This document shows positions 33,670 to 43,916 of a stretch of DNA of 64,000 nt, in pieces (the stretch's first letter is position 1; each line of letters begins with the position of its first letter). Both the position numbers and the translations under genes were made by a program. The notes beneath the pieces are model-generated. The model saw only the letters and a list, made by a program, of their open reading frames with translations, had not been told where the DNA came from and ran no database searches. Origin of the DNA: Plutella xylostella (lineage: Eukaryota > Arthropoda > Insecta > Lepidoptera > Plutellidae); NCBI RefSeq assembly GCF_932276165.1, contig NC_063992.1:3792001-3856000 (forward strand), read 5' to 3'.

Positions 33670-34422
33670 CAAGGAGTGACGGATCTAGAGTTGGAACAGA
33701 GCGCAAAAGACTGTTCCTAGCCCCGATGGAATACCAGACCGCGTGTGAGTGCTGGCACTCAAAGCTGGTTTGTACAGAAAGTTTATCTGTCTGTTGAACA
33801 GCAGCCAGAGTGCCATTGAGGTGTCCACTGACTGAAACGAGGCCACGTTAAAGCTCCTGAAGAAAGAAAGCAGTCCTGCAGATTCTTTTTCTATGTACAG
33901 ACCCATCTGCCGGCTGTAAGAGGCTGACAAGCTTTTTAAATTGGTGACACCCCTGGATGAACGGTCATTACCTTTCGGATTGTCAGTTTGGCTTACGAAA
34001 TGTACAATCAATAGTGGATACATTACGTATTAGTAGAAGTACTTCTATGTTCGTCCACTGTCGGAGCAGGATGTGAACCGCGGGGATAGTTGCGCTGGGT
34101 GTTAGATTAGACCAAGGATTAGACATTGTGTACCCGTTCAACTCTATCCCTTGAGGAACCTTCAGGGCCTCTCTTGAATACCATCGGCCGATCCTACCTC
34201 CAGCAAATAGTCAGAGGTCCAACTGGTACAATAATTACCCGATAAGAGAGGGTTAATGTTCGCAGAAGGAGGTCAGTTGTGGAGTTCCACAGGGGTCGGT
34301 CTTGAACACCTCTGCAATATAACTTGGCATACAATACTGTCCTGCAAATGAAGCTCGCAAAAGGCGTTAGCACAATTCATTCTGCTGATCTCCATCTTCA
34401 ATGTGTGTCACATTGAAGATGG
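33670..34422 (+). pseudogene. R1-clade LINE reverse transcriptase relic, 5' part (interrupted by Copia)
   Basis: Plus-strand reading shows APDGIPDRV, then LLKKESSPADSFSMYRPICRL and EADKLFKLV. This is the start of an R1/TRAS-like reverse transcriptase (L-x-K-E-G-R-P-A-D-S-P-x-Y-R-P-I type). Stops and shifts are frequent. Near 34300 the PQGS-like region and a piece like NITWHTIL follow. Copia then inserts at 34428. The long minus-strand frame at 33685-34023 is only its complement. Confidence 0.65.
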
Positions 34423-34427
34423 CTGAG
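34423..34427 (+). repeat. Copia target-site duplication, left (CTGAG)
   Basis: CTGAG precedes the 5' LTR and recurs at 38918-38922 right after the 3' LTR. Confidence 0.9.
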
Positions 34428-34580
34428 TGTTGGTAGCAATGTAATTAAGTTGTCTATGATTTATGTTGGCAACACTTCTTCTGCTAAAAATGGCCGTTAC
34501 TGTGTGTGTTATAAACTTTCTGCTTTAAATAAATAAAAGTTGGTGTTAAGCTAAAACATTGTTTTACTTATATTTCAATA
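34428..34580 (+). repeat. Copia 5' LTR (153 bp)
   Basis: It begins TGTTGGTAGC and ends TTTCAATA. It differs from the 3' LTR at only two positions (both G here, T there). AAATAAATAAA near its middle is a likely polyadenylation signal. Confidence 0.92.
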
Positions 34581-34595
34581 GGTTATGGGCCCAGG
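34581..34595 (+). other. Primer-binding site
   Basis: GGTTATGGGCCCAG directly abuts the LTR. It matches the internal initiator-methionine tRNA site used by Drosophila copia. Confidence 0.75.
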
Positions 34596-34740
34596 CACAT
34601 AATCCTGAGAAAAAGTAAAACCATTTAACTGTTTTCGTCGAGATCAGTGAACAAAAATACTGCCGCGTGGGGTTGAGGTTATAAACCGGCGGGAAGAAAA
34701 ACTTGCAAGCGATAAAAGCAAGGAAGGGACGAACAGGAAG

Positions 34741-37700
34741 ATGGCAGACGACAATACTTTAAAACTCCAGACGCACATAAAGTTGGAAGGAGCATCCAAT
34801 TGGAATATATGGAAGTTTCAAACCGTTGTTTTGTTACGAAGTCAAGGCCTACTGGATGTGACAGACGGAAGCAGTGAGAAACCATCGGCTGCGGTTGAGA
34901 AGGCTGCATGGGAAAAGAAAGATGCGAAGGCTCAGTCATGGCTTGTTACAAGAATGTCAGAAAGCGTCATGATGCATATCATAACATGTACTACGTCAGC
35001 CGAAATGTGGCGAAAACTAGCGAGTGTGTATGAGCAAAAATCTGAAACAAGCATACATATTGTTCAACAACGTTTCTTCCAGTACAAATATGAGGAGGGA
35101 ACGGCGATGTCTACGTTCTTATCTAAAATAGAAGAATTAAGAAACCAGCTGAAACAGATGGGAGAAGAAATTTCAGAAAAATTCGTCATAACAAAAGTGC
35201 TAATGTCACTCCCAGATGCTTACAAACATTTTGTGTCGGCGTGGGAGTCCGCGCCGGATGATAAACAAACGATGGAAAATCTCGTCGCGAGATTACTGAT
35301 TGAAGAAGAACGTATTAACGAAAAGGAGCCTCAAAATTCGTCAGCATCGGCGTTTGTAGCTAAGAAAAACATTAAGTGTTATAAGTGCAATAAGCTGGGA
35401 CATTATCAAAGTGAGTGTAATCAAAACCAGAGCTCGGGCTCGGGACATTACAAAAGACCAGTTAAAAAGTGTTATTACTGTAAAAAATTGGGACATACTA
35501 AAAGTGAGTGTTATTTCAAGAAAAACCGTGAAGAAGACAGTAAAAGTAATGCATTTATGGTGATGAACTCAAATAAACAAGTCCTGCAATTTAAGTGGTT
35601 AGTGGACTCGGGCGCTAGTCAACATATGTGTCGTGATCGTAACCTATTTACAACATTTCAACAAACATTGGACAATAAAACAGTGATAGTCGGAAATGGC
35701 GAAGAAATTAGTGCGCTTGGTTGCGGACAGGTGGCGGTACAGGTTTATGATGGTTGCGGTTGGGTGAAAACAACCATAGACAATGTACTTTTCGTTCCGG
35801 AATTAAAAACAAACTTGTTTTCTGTCAAGTGTGCTACAGAGAGAGGTTATGTTGTTAAAATGGACAATAACTGGTGTAAATTCTACAAAGAAAATACAGT
35901 GTGTGCCGTAGCGAGTCGTAGTGGGGACATGTACTATATGGTTATGCGTTACCAAAGTGAAATAGCGAATGTGACAGAAGTGAAATGTGGACTTAAAGAG
36001 TGGCACGAAAAGCTAGCTCATCAAAACTTACAGTATGTGAGAATGGTGCTTAAAAACAATAACATTGAAGTGAAAGACTCGGATTTTAAGTGTGAAAATT
36101 GTTTGGAGGGTAAAATACATCGTTTGCCCTTCAGTACCAGTGAAAATAAAACAAGTAGATCATGTGAGTTGATACATGCAGATACGTGCGGCCCCATGGA
36201 GGTGCCGTCCGTGGGAGGATCCAGATACTTCGTAATTCTGAAAGATGACTTCTCTAACTACAGGTCAGTGTACTTTGTTAAAAGCAAAGATGAAATAAAG
36301 AAGTGTATTGAGAACTTTCTGTACAAGGCCGAGAATATAACCAATAATAAAGTACTGTGCTTTAGAAGTGATAATGGTACAGAGTTCGTGAACAGAGAAG
36401 TACAAAATCTGTTTGAGAAACGTGGAATAACTCATCAAACCACGGTTCCATATACGCCAGAGCAAAATGGCAAGGCGGAGCGAGAAAATCGAACTCTAAT
36501 AGAATCAGCACGTACAATGTTGTGTGCGGCAGGGCTACCTAAAAAGCTATGGGCAGAAGCTGTTCATACTGCAGCATATGTACTTAACAGAACAAGTAAG
36601 AGCAATGAAACCGGAAAGACCCCATATGAAACCTGGACAGGCAAACAATTTGACATTACGGGACTTAAAATCTTTGGAAATCCTGTGTATGTCCATGTTC
36701 CAAAGGAGAAAAGGAGAAAATGGGATCCTAAAGGGGAAAAAGCAGTCATGGTTGGCTACGGTGAAGATGTCAAAGGGTACAGAATATACTACTCGGAAAA
36801 GAACATAGTTGAAGTAAAAAGAGACGTCGTATTCCTAGACAGAGGAGGTGAACTACAGAAGGAGCAGTTAGTTATGCTGGATAGTACTGTGAAGGAGAAG
36901 GATGGCACTAGCCAAGAGCATCTTGAAGACAGAGACGAGAAGGCTGAGGATCAAGGAAAGACCATGGAGATAGAAGGAGCACAGCCTGAAGAGAAAGAGG
37001 TAGAGGGGAACCTTAATGTGTCTAATGAAAGTGGCAGTGTGTACATACCATGTTCCAGTGATGACGAATCCAGCAGCAATGATAATGAAGTAGTACAGAC
37101 ACGCGAGAGGAGTACTCGAATAAGGAAACCTACTACATGCTACAAATGTAACCATGTCTATGTTGAGGGAAGTGAACCAAAGACTTACCAAGATGCAATG
37201 CAACGGAACGATGCGAGTAAGTGGCAAGAAGCAGTTCAGAAAGAGTTGAATACTCTCAGGGAAAATAATGTATGGACTGTTTGTCATAGTGAAGAAAATG
37301 TGAGCAAAAAGACTGTTAGTAGTAAGTGGGTATTTAAAATAAAAAGGGCTAATAATGAATGTGAATATAAAGCCAGATTAGTGGCGAGAGGATTTGAGCA
37401 GTGTGATGCAATGGAACTATGTGATTTATATGCACCAGTTGCTAAATTGTCCACTTTCAGGTTATTTGTTTGTATAGCTACTAAACTAAACTTGCCGATC
37501 TATCAAATGGATGTAACAGGTGCTTTTTTATATGGAGAAATTGATGAAAAAGTGTATTTAGAATTACCAGAAGGTGCTTATGTTGATAGTAAAAAGATTG
37601 TAACATTAAATAAGTCATTATATGGATTAAAAAAATCACCTAAATACTGGAACAACAAATTTAACTCTGTCATTACAAAACAAGGCTTTGTAAAATCTAT

Positions 37701-38718
37701 GAGTGATCCTTGTTTGTATACAAGGTGTGAGGGCAGTGCTCGCACATATGTTTTGTTATATGTGGACGACTTGCTAATATTTGGAAATGATAATAAAGAA
37801 ATTTCTGACCTTAAGTCGTTATTGAATAATGAATTTAGAATGAAGGATTTGGGATTGATTTCTAATTTCTTAGGTATTCATGTGGAACAAAATTTAAATG
37901 CAGGAATTACTGATCTTAATCAGAAAGAGTATTTAGAAAATGTATTAAAAAAATTTGATATGTCAAATTGTAAAGGCATTTGTTCACCAATGGATCTGAA
38001 CTTTAACACTAAAATATTAGAAGACAACAATGATTCTGTGTGTGATAAAAACATTGAAAATAAATGTAGACAAATTATAGGTTGCTTATCTTATGCTGTG
38101 TTAGGAACAAGGCCGGATTTGTGTATCGCTGTATCAATTTTGAGTAGGTATCAAAATAATGCAAATAGTGCTTTATTAACTGCTTTAAAGAGAGTGTTAA
38201 GATATGTAAAATATACACTAAACTACAAACTTGTTTACAAATGTAATAGCGACTTATTATTTGGATATTGTGATGCAAACTGGGGAGGAGACCTGAAAGA
38301 CAGAAGGTCGACCACTGGCTACTGTTTTAAGTTTGCAGGTTGCTTAATTTCATGGTCATCTAAAAAACAGGCCAGCGTCAGCCTTTCGTCTACAGAATCC
38401 GAGTACATAGCCATAAGCATGGCCGCTAGTGAATCTTGTTTGTTAATTAATTTGCTTAAAGATTTCAATATAGAAAATGTATGTCCTGTCACAATGTTTT
38501 GTGACAATCAGAGTGCCATAATGGTAGCGAATACTGAAAGTGTTAAAAGATTAAAACATATTGATATCAGATTTCATTTCATAAAAGAGTTGATTAAAAA
38601 TGGAAAATTAATGTTAAAATATATAAAAACTGAAGACCAAACCGCAGACATGTTTACAAAAGCATTAAATAGAAATTTATTGTCAAGATTTATTAAAAAC
38701 TGTGGTTTGTATGAATAA
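34741..38718 (+). CDS. Copia Gag-Pol polyprotein (1325 aa)
   Basis: One unbroken frame from ATG at 34741. Gag-type helical region, residues 1-205; two CCHC zinc knuckles at 213-226 and 244-257. Aspartic protease with VDSGAS (catalytic D289). Integrase with the WHEKLAH...CENC zinc motif (422-454) and catalytic D481, D544 and E580 (35 residues between the last two). Acidic linker at about 720-790. Reverse transcriptase with QMDVTGAF (D924) and YVDD (1007-1010). RNase H with D1178, E1219 and D1255. The domain order PR-IN-RT-RH is diagnostic of Copia. No catalytic residue is missing. The RT/RNase H half is AT-richer than the integrase half. Start chosen as the first ATG after the leader. Confidence 0.95.
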   Translation: MADDNTLKLQTHIKLEGASNWNIWKFQTVVLLRSQGLLDVTDGSSEKPSAAVEKAAWEKKDAKAQSWLVTRMSESVMMHIITCTTSAEMWRKLASVYEQKSETSIHIVQQRFFQYKYEEGTAMSTFLSKIEELRNQLKQMGEEISEKFVITKVLMSLPDAYKHFVSAWESAPDDKQTMENLVARLLIEEERINEKEPQNSSASAFVAKKNIKCYKCNKLGHYQSECNQNQSSGSGHYKRPVKKCYYCKKLGHTKSECYFKKNREEDSKSNAFMVMNSNKQVLQFKWLVDSGASQHMCRDRNLFTTFQQTLDNKTVIVGNGEEISALGCGQVAVQVYDGCGWVKTTIDNVLFVPELKTNLFSVKCATERGYVVKMDNNWCKFYKENTVCAVASRSGDMYYMVMRYQSEIANVTEVKCGLKEWHEKLAHQNLQYVRMVLKNNNIEVKDSDFKCENCLEGKIHRLPFSTSENKTSRSCELIHADTCGPMEVPSVGGSRYFVILKDDFSNYRSVYFVKSKDEIKKCIENFLYKAENITNNKVLCFRSDNGTEFVNREVQNLFEKRGITHQTTVPYTPEQNGKAERENRTLIESARTMLCAAGLPKKLWAEAVHTAAYVLNRTSKSNETGKTPYETWTGKQFDITGLKIFGNPVYVHVPKEKRRKWDPKGEKAVMVGYGEDVKGYRIYYSEKNIVEVKRDVVFLDRGGELQKEQLVMLDSTVKEKDGTSQEHLEDRDEKAEDQGKTMEIEGAQPEEKEVEGNLNVSNESGSVYIPCSSDDESSSNDNEVVQTRERSTRIRKPTTCYKCNHVYVEGSEPKTYQDAMQRNDASKWQEAVQKELNTLRENNVWTVCHSEENVSKKTVSSKWVFKIKRANNECEYKARLVARGFEQCDAMELCDLYAPVAKLSTFRLFVCIATKLNLPIYQMDVTGAFLYGEIDEKVYLELPEGAYVDSKKIVTLNKSLYGLKKSPKYWNNKFNSVITKQGFVKSMSDPCLYTRCEGSARTYVLLYVDDLLIFGNDNKEISDLKSLLNNEFRMKDLGLISNFLGIHVEQNLNAGITDLNQKEYLENVLKKFDMSNCKGICSPMDLNFNTKILEDNNDSVCDKNIENKCRQIIGCLSYAVLGTRPDLCIAVSILSRYQNNANSALLTALKRVLRYVKYTLNYKLVYKCNSDLLFGYCDANWGGDLKDRRSTTGYCFKFAGCLISWSSKKQASVSLSSTESEYIAISMAASESCLLINLLKDFNIENVCPVTMFCDNQSAIMVANTESVKRLKHIDIRFHFIKELIKNGKLMLKYIKTEDQTADMFTKALNRNLLSRFIKNCGLYE

Positions 38719-38755
38719 GTTTAATAAATACCTAACTGTAAGGATTTATTACATT

Positions 38756-38764
38756 GAAGGGGGG
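38756..38764 (+). other. Polypurine tract
   Basis: GAAGGGGGG lies immediately before the 3' LTR; it would prime plus-strand synthesis. Confidence 0.8.
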
Positions 38765-38917
38765 TGTTGGTAGCAATTTAATTAAGTTGTCTATGATTTA
38801 TGTTGGCAACACTTCTTCTGCTAAAAATGGCCGTTACTGTGTGTGTTATAAACTTTCTGCTTTAAATAAATAAAAGTTGGTTTTAAGCTAAAACATTGTT
38901 TTACTTATATTTCAATA
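38765..38917 (+). repeat. Copia 3' LTR (153 bp)
   Basis: Same length and ends as the 5' LTR, with two substitutions. Followed by the CTGAG duplication. Confidence 0.92.
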
Positions 38918-38922
38918 CTGAG

Positions 38923-39390
38923 AGAGCGTTCATCGAGGATGATTTATCAAAGACGATAGTGGCATGATCCACCGCCTAGGCCTTAAAACAGCGCCCCTCC
39001 TGATATCCTACAAACTCCTAATGAGCAGGGAGCCAACAGATCTGTCAGTGCGGGTTAGTGAGGTTCATATTGCTATAGAACGGCACATGTGCTACCTCAG
39101 CCTAGTCGTAGATAGTTGCTGGTCATTCAAGGAGCATTGCAAGATGTTAGTTCCCCAGAATCAAAGAGTAGCTGGTGCTCTACACGCCATGCAGTGCACG
39201 GGCTACTTTCAAATCTGAGGGCCCTCGCAAATGAGTCCATCGCATCTATACGGGTGCCGTGCAATCTACTGCCCTTCAAGGAGTACCTATCTTGTCAAGT
39301 CGAAGAGAATGACTGTGATGAGATCGGTTAGAGGATGGATGGATTCGTCAGCAACGGGTTGCAGCAGCCGTCCTGCCTTGTTTGCAAAAA
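38923..39390 (+). pseudogene. R1-clade LINE relic, 3' part of the Copia-split copy
   Basis: Reading resumes after Copia with IHRLGLKTAPLLISYKLLMS, then HMCYLSLVVDSCWSFKEH and QRVAGALHAM. This is the R1/TRAS-like region after the catalytic palm (L-G-L-x-x-D-S-R-W-x-F-x-x-H type). Further on another frame gives pieces like MTVMRSVRGW. Many stops; not functional. Confidence 0.6.
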
Positions 39391-39811
39391 ACCTATATTA
39401 GTATGTAGTAAAGTGCTGATTCCAACCAAAATATACAAAATATTTTGTTTGTGATATACGCGTAACTTTTAATTTAAGAGCATAATATTGCTAAAAAATA
39501 GCAAAATTTAACTATAAATTGATCAATAAGAGTGTTAAGTTCAATAATTTATTTATGTAGTAATAAAAACAAAGCCAAACACATAGTTTTATTGCAAAAA
39601 TGTACGTTCACTCCCGCCTACATCGCTTGTTGTATGGGAGTAGGAGGAGTTACGAGGTTTTATTGTTTAAAAATCACGACTAAGAGTTAGGAGGAAAACG
39701 AAAACTAAATTTTCTCAGAATTCAGATTTTTTATCAATTTACGAGTAATACGAGTAGATGCGCCTTGAAAAAACGCTTCTATTGATACCAAAAAGTCATT
39801 TTCGCCAAAAA
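39391..39811. other. Unassigned AT-rich DNA
   Basis: No gene seen. It probably belongs to the DNA element bounded by the 37-bp inverted repeats. Confidence 0.4.
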
Positions 39812-39848
39812 GTGGAGTTAGGCGGTTTACGATTTAAGGTGACGATAT
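39812..39848. repeat. 37-bp inverted repeat, right partner
   Basis: Reverse complement of 33090-33126 with one mismatch. Confidence 0.7.
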
Positions 39849-40079
39849 GATCATAGTTATTTTATAATTAATAAGCTTATAAATTCAAGTGTTCGGGCTG
39901 ATGATGATGTCTGCCTGCCTGCCTGTGTTTGGTGCGTACTTCCAATGAAAGATGCTTGATGTTGATGCTGGTATAATAATTTATTTCACTTGAAAATGAT
40001 GATCGTTAGAATGTCGTGTTTGAAGTAAAGTTGAAGGAAGATTGAATTGAATGAATGAATTTTTGATTGATTGAAAGTT

Positions 40080-40165
40080 TAGAGTGAAGTTATACAATGA
40101 AAATGTTGCAAGACTGAAATAAGAGTGAAGTTATACAATACAAATGTTGCTAGACTGAAATTTAA
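40080..40165 (+). repeat. Two-copy direct repeat, ~45-bp unit
   Basis: AGAGTGAAGTTATACAAT followed by an AAATGTTGC and AGACTGAAAT pattern occurs at about 40081 and again at about 40126. Confidence 0.7.
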
Positions 40166-40309
40166 ATAAACACTATTTTGACTATTTATTTACTGTCCCT
40201 ACTTCTTCTGAGATCTTGCGTGATGAGTGTGAACATCAAGATTTTAAAACTTTATTTCGCGCCAATTTGATTAAGTCGCCTTTGATAAGTTTGACAGCTA
40301 TGGTACCTC

Positions 40310-40367
40310 TTGACCTCAGTCAACAGTGGCGCCAACTGGTGAGCAAAAAAACGGTAGTCCCCATTGA
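40310..40367 (-). repeat. Right end of the possible large DNA element
   Basis: Imperfect inverted partner of 32009-32070, sharing CTTGACCTCAGTC exactly and a CGGTAGTCCCCATT block approximately. Confidence 0.35.
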
Positions 40368-40383
40368 TTGAAAACTCTCCGCC

Positions 40384-42654
40384 TTAATGTCAGACTCTTA
40401 CAAAATTGTGGGTACTTTTAACGAAAACTTCAATCAGTGTGTCCGTGGACGAAGGACGAAACAGGAACGAACCGATGAGAAATGTGTTTGCGGCGACTTC
40501 TTTGGAAGAAGAGAATTATTCCCTCACAAGGTATATGGCTCTTTAGAAATATTGTCCACATTCCTCAGGTAAACTGTGATTCGGTATCGTCCTCCTTTAG
40601 AAAGGAGGGGAAATTTTGTAGGATTTATTGGGAATGCCATCATGAGAAGAAAGGGGAAAAGTTGAATAAATTAAATTCTTACATCAGATTTTGCTATAAA
40701 ATTGTTATCCATAGGTAAAATGTGATGTATGTAACACCACAAATATTATTACGCATGAAGAATATACTTTTTCATTTCAGGAGTTTCCTAAAGCGCTATA
40801 ACGCCCCTTAACAGATCCCTATATCCAGCAGTTAACTTGTATTGTCTAGTGACGTTTCTGACATTCTACCATAGTACCTAGGTATATGCTATATATACTT
40901 ACTATCTCTCTCGGTACTCTAGATTATATGAAAGCTCTACATAATATATTCCTCAATAAAATGGGTTTCGAAAATCGGGTCCAAACATTGGTCAGTTTGT
41001 ACTAAAAACATTGTAGGGTTAATGTATTCCGTTCCTAAGCAGGGTCGAAATCCAATATTTTATTTCCATCGGCTCATGTGTAACCATATCATTTTGGGCT
41101 CTTATCTTAGTGTGAGTATTTAAGTGGCCGTCCGCTATGATGGGTAGTTCCCTCTAACTGTCAGAAAACGATGTTTTGGAGAGCTGCTGCGCTAACCACG
41201 ACTCTAAATCTTTGTGTTAAAAGTACGGATCGCGTGACTGTTCTCGTTCGTTCGTTTTTGGTCATGCTGGAGTAATCCTGCTGAAAGGTCGCTTTCGCTC
41301 GTCCAATATTTGTAAAGGATAACATCATCTCGGTAATCGCGCTCGCACGCTTTCGCCGCGCGTTATCGAATGATGGTGCGTCATTGCGTGGTGTTGTGTG
41401 TGCGTTGCGTTAGAGCTGCGTTGTCTGAATCGCTGAAGAGACGGCTAGGGATGCAACGCATCGTGTGGCATCATGACATGTCGTTTAGATTTGTACGTTG
41501 AACGACGTCACCGCTCAGTCAACGCAGCGGTAACGCATCGCACAAACAACGCTCGTATTGCTTCGCTCTTATCGAATGATGGCGCGTCATTGCGTCGTGT
41601 CGGCTAAAATAATGAAATGACAAATTGCTTACGACGGTAAAATACAAAAACGATTTATTGACGAGCCAAAATTAAAATTGCACCGGTGTAAAGGCATTTA
41701 TTGTATCCGGCAGAAGTGACAGGGTTCATTAAAATTGTATGCGTTGATGAATATAAAGATGCGACAATATTTTAATAAGATAAATTGAACAATGTTTATT
41801 AATATATCTGTAGGTATTTATTAATATTACGTCGTAAATTTCTGAAATACACAGATACATAAAGGAGAACGGCAGTGGGCGTACCGCCTTTTTTTTGGAG
41901 CGTTTCAGAACCATGTTTTCACCATTTATTAATACAGTGTAGATAAGGTATTTTCAGTAATTACAATATTTTTAGAAGTCGGGGGAAAAGAAAAAATGAT
42001 AAATGAAGAATATTTAAATCTAAGGATAATGGAACGTAAAAACAAACATATAGAGAACGGAACGTAACAACAGTGGTGCCAGCCCTCGGAATATTACCAG
42101 CAAATCCGAGCAAAAAAGTAATCGAATAGAAATATCGATACAATCTTAAATACAAAAGATATTTTATTTATCAATAAATTACATGTTCTGGTACTATTTG
42201 TGCCAAAACTAGTACATTTGGTTTATAAAATATCATTATATTTAAGTCTTGAAGACTTTTATCCATAGTAAACCATTTTCTTTTTCTCTTTATTCGATTC
42301 ACTATAATCGATATTTTTTGAATATTTAAATCTAATAACACTGAATCTTGCTTGTCAATCTTGTCATCTGTTAGTAAACAAGTCAGTTGTTATTTCATTT
42401 TCCATTACCTAACCTAATTATTTAATATTTTGAATACCGCTGAAACTGCTGAAGATATAGAACAAATGTGACAAAGGGGAGAACCAGACCCGGTTCCTGT
42501 TCCACCTCCCCGGCAGGCACCCGTCCCACTTCTTCATCAGGAACCTGCAGAAGCAGCAGAACAAGAACACGCAAAATCCTGACAATATTTTCTATGAATC
42601 ATAGGATGCTAAATACCTAAGTCAAATATGAGAAGAGCAACTGCGTTCTGCAGT
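40384..42654. other. Unassigned DNA with a CpG-rich repeat pair
   Basis: No supported gene. The segment 41280-41600 is GC- and CpG-rich and holds a ~30-bp direct repeat (TTATCGAATGATGG then GCGTCATTGCGT) at about 41363 and 41569, plus many AACGCA/TGCGTT words. The open frames near 40387-40718 show no domain. Confidence 0.4.
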
Positions 42655-42815
42655 TCGAATCCCGGCGCTGACATGTACCAATGTGTTCTTTGAATTTAAT
42701 TAAAATGTATACCATCACACTTACAGTGAAGGAAACCTGCATACCTATCTAGATTTAGCACATCTAGAGAGCCAGGTGCAGGTACTTACACCCCAACAGA
42801 GAATAGAATAGAGTA
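42655..42815 (+). mobile_element. SINE (family A), partial
   Basis: It keeps the B-box part (GCAGTTCGAATCCCGGCGCT), GACATGTACCAAT, and the 3' segment GAGCCAGGTGCAGGTACT, then an AGAATAG tail. Several internal deletions compared with 6172-6504. Confidence 0.7.
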
Positions 42816-43916
42816 GGTAATAGGAACATAAAATTCCTAAAGTTGATTCCAGGCAAATTATGTTATGTAAATAAAACAATGTTCTTTTATACAGTATATT
42901 TTATTTCATTACATTACTCGCCAAATGCATACCCATATAGTAGAACCTTTACATATAGCATTTCGAAATGGCATAGCAGATCCCTGTTGCGGAATGCCAA
43001 TTTAAAACTTCAGAAGTTGGATAAGTATAACATTATTCCATGATGAAAGTAGTAGCCTGATCTAGTCGATAATATTAATAAAATCATTATATTTATTATG
43101 TACGTTGCACGTCCCGTATTTATTTAAACGTTAACATATAACTTGATATACCTAACATATTATTATTATCAAATTATTATTCACGTTGTTCGTCTTGTGT
43201 TGTTCAAGTGTTGACATGGTGTTGACGTTTAGTTGTTGACATGACACATTTTTTTATCATTTCAATTTTTCTGCTCTGGTTTGTCGACTTTTATCATTAT
43301 ACTGAGATCCAAACTAGACATTTATGACGTAAATCACAGAGTACTTGGCACAAACATTACTTCACTTACCGTTCCATTCTCCCTGTATTAATGTTTACGT
43401 TCCATTACGACTACTTTTTAAACATTATTTTTCTTAATTTTTCTCATTTCGCCCAGCTTCTAAAAATCTAGTAATTTATTTATTTGTGTACCTATACAGT
43501 GACTCTCTAAACATGGTACTTTCATTACGGAACCCGTCATTTTCATAGGGGTACCAAACGTCCTTAGAACTCTGCCATTGTCCTTTAATACTCTACTCAA
43601 CGGAGACGTTTGTGGAACTTAATGTAATAAGTATTATAAGCAATTGTAGAATAATTCCATTAAAATAACATGAGCAAGGAAAGATCCTTCTGAAAGGGAT
43701 AAGACAAATTGGATTATTCAATCGATACCGATCTGATACTGGAGAAGGTTAAGGGAATATTCCCGAGAAATTAATCTAATTTCCAAATGAAACAATAACA
43801 CTGTTGGAACCCGCAGCGAAAGGGCTATAGATTTCATGGTAGAAGCCCCAGCCGAAGACTAAGACTAAGGGCTGTTTCACATAAAGATTTTTGCACAGAA
43901 CTTAATCTTCATAATA
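42816..43916. other. Unassigned AT-rich DNA
   Basis: No gene or clear repeat seen. Confidence 0.4.

Larger units (their letters stand above)
34428..38917 (+). mobile_element. Complete Ty1/Copia LTR retrotransposon, apparently intact
   Basis: Two 153-bp LTRs, a 5-bp duplication CTGAG, a primer-binding site, an uninterrupted Gag-Pol frame and a polypurine tract are all present. About 1.3% LTR divergence (2 of 153) means a recent insertion. It lies inside an R1-type LINE relic whose reading resumes at 38923. Copia elements move by reverse transcription in cytoplasmic particles. This copy shows everything needed for autonomous movement. Confidence 0.93.

Noticed and set aside
33685..34023. 112-codon minus-strand protein
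   Set aside because: The plus strand shows clear R1-type reverse transcriptase motifs; the minus frame is its shadow.
36868..37287. 139-codon minus-strand frame in the Copia element
   Set aside because: Complement of the acidic linker of Gag-Pol; no homology.
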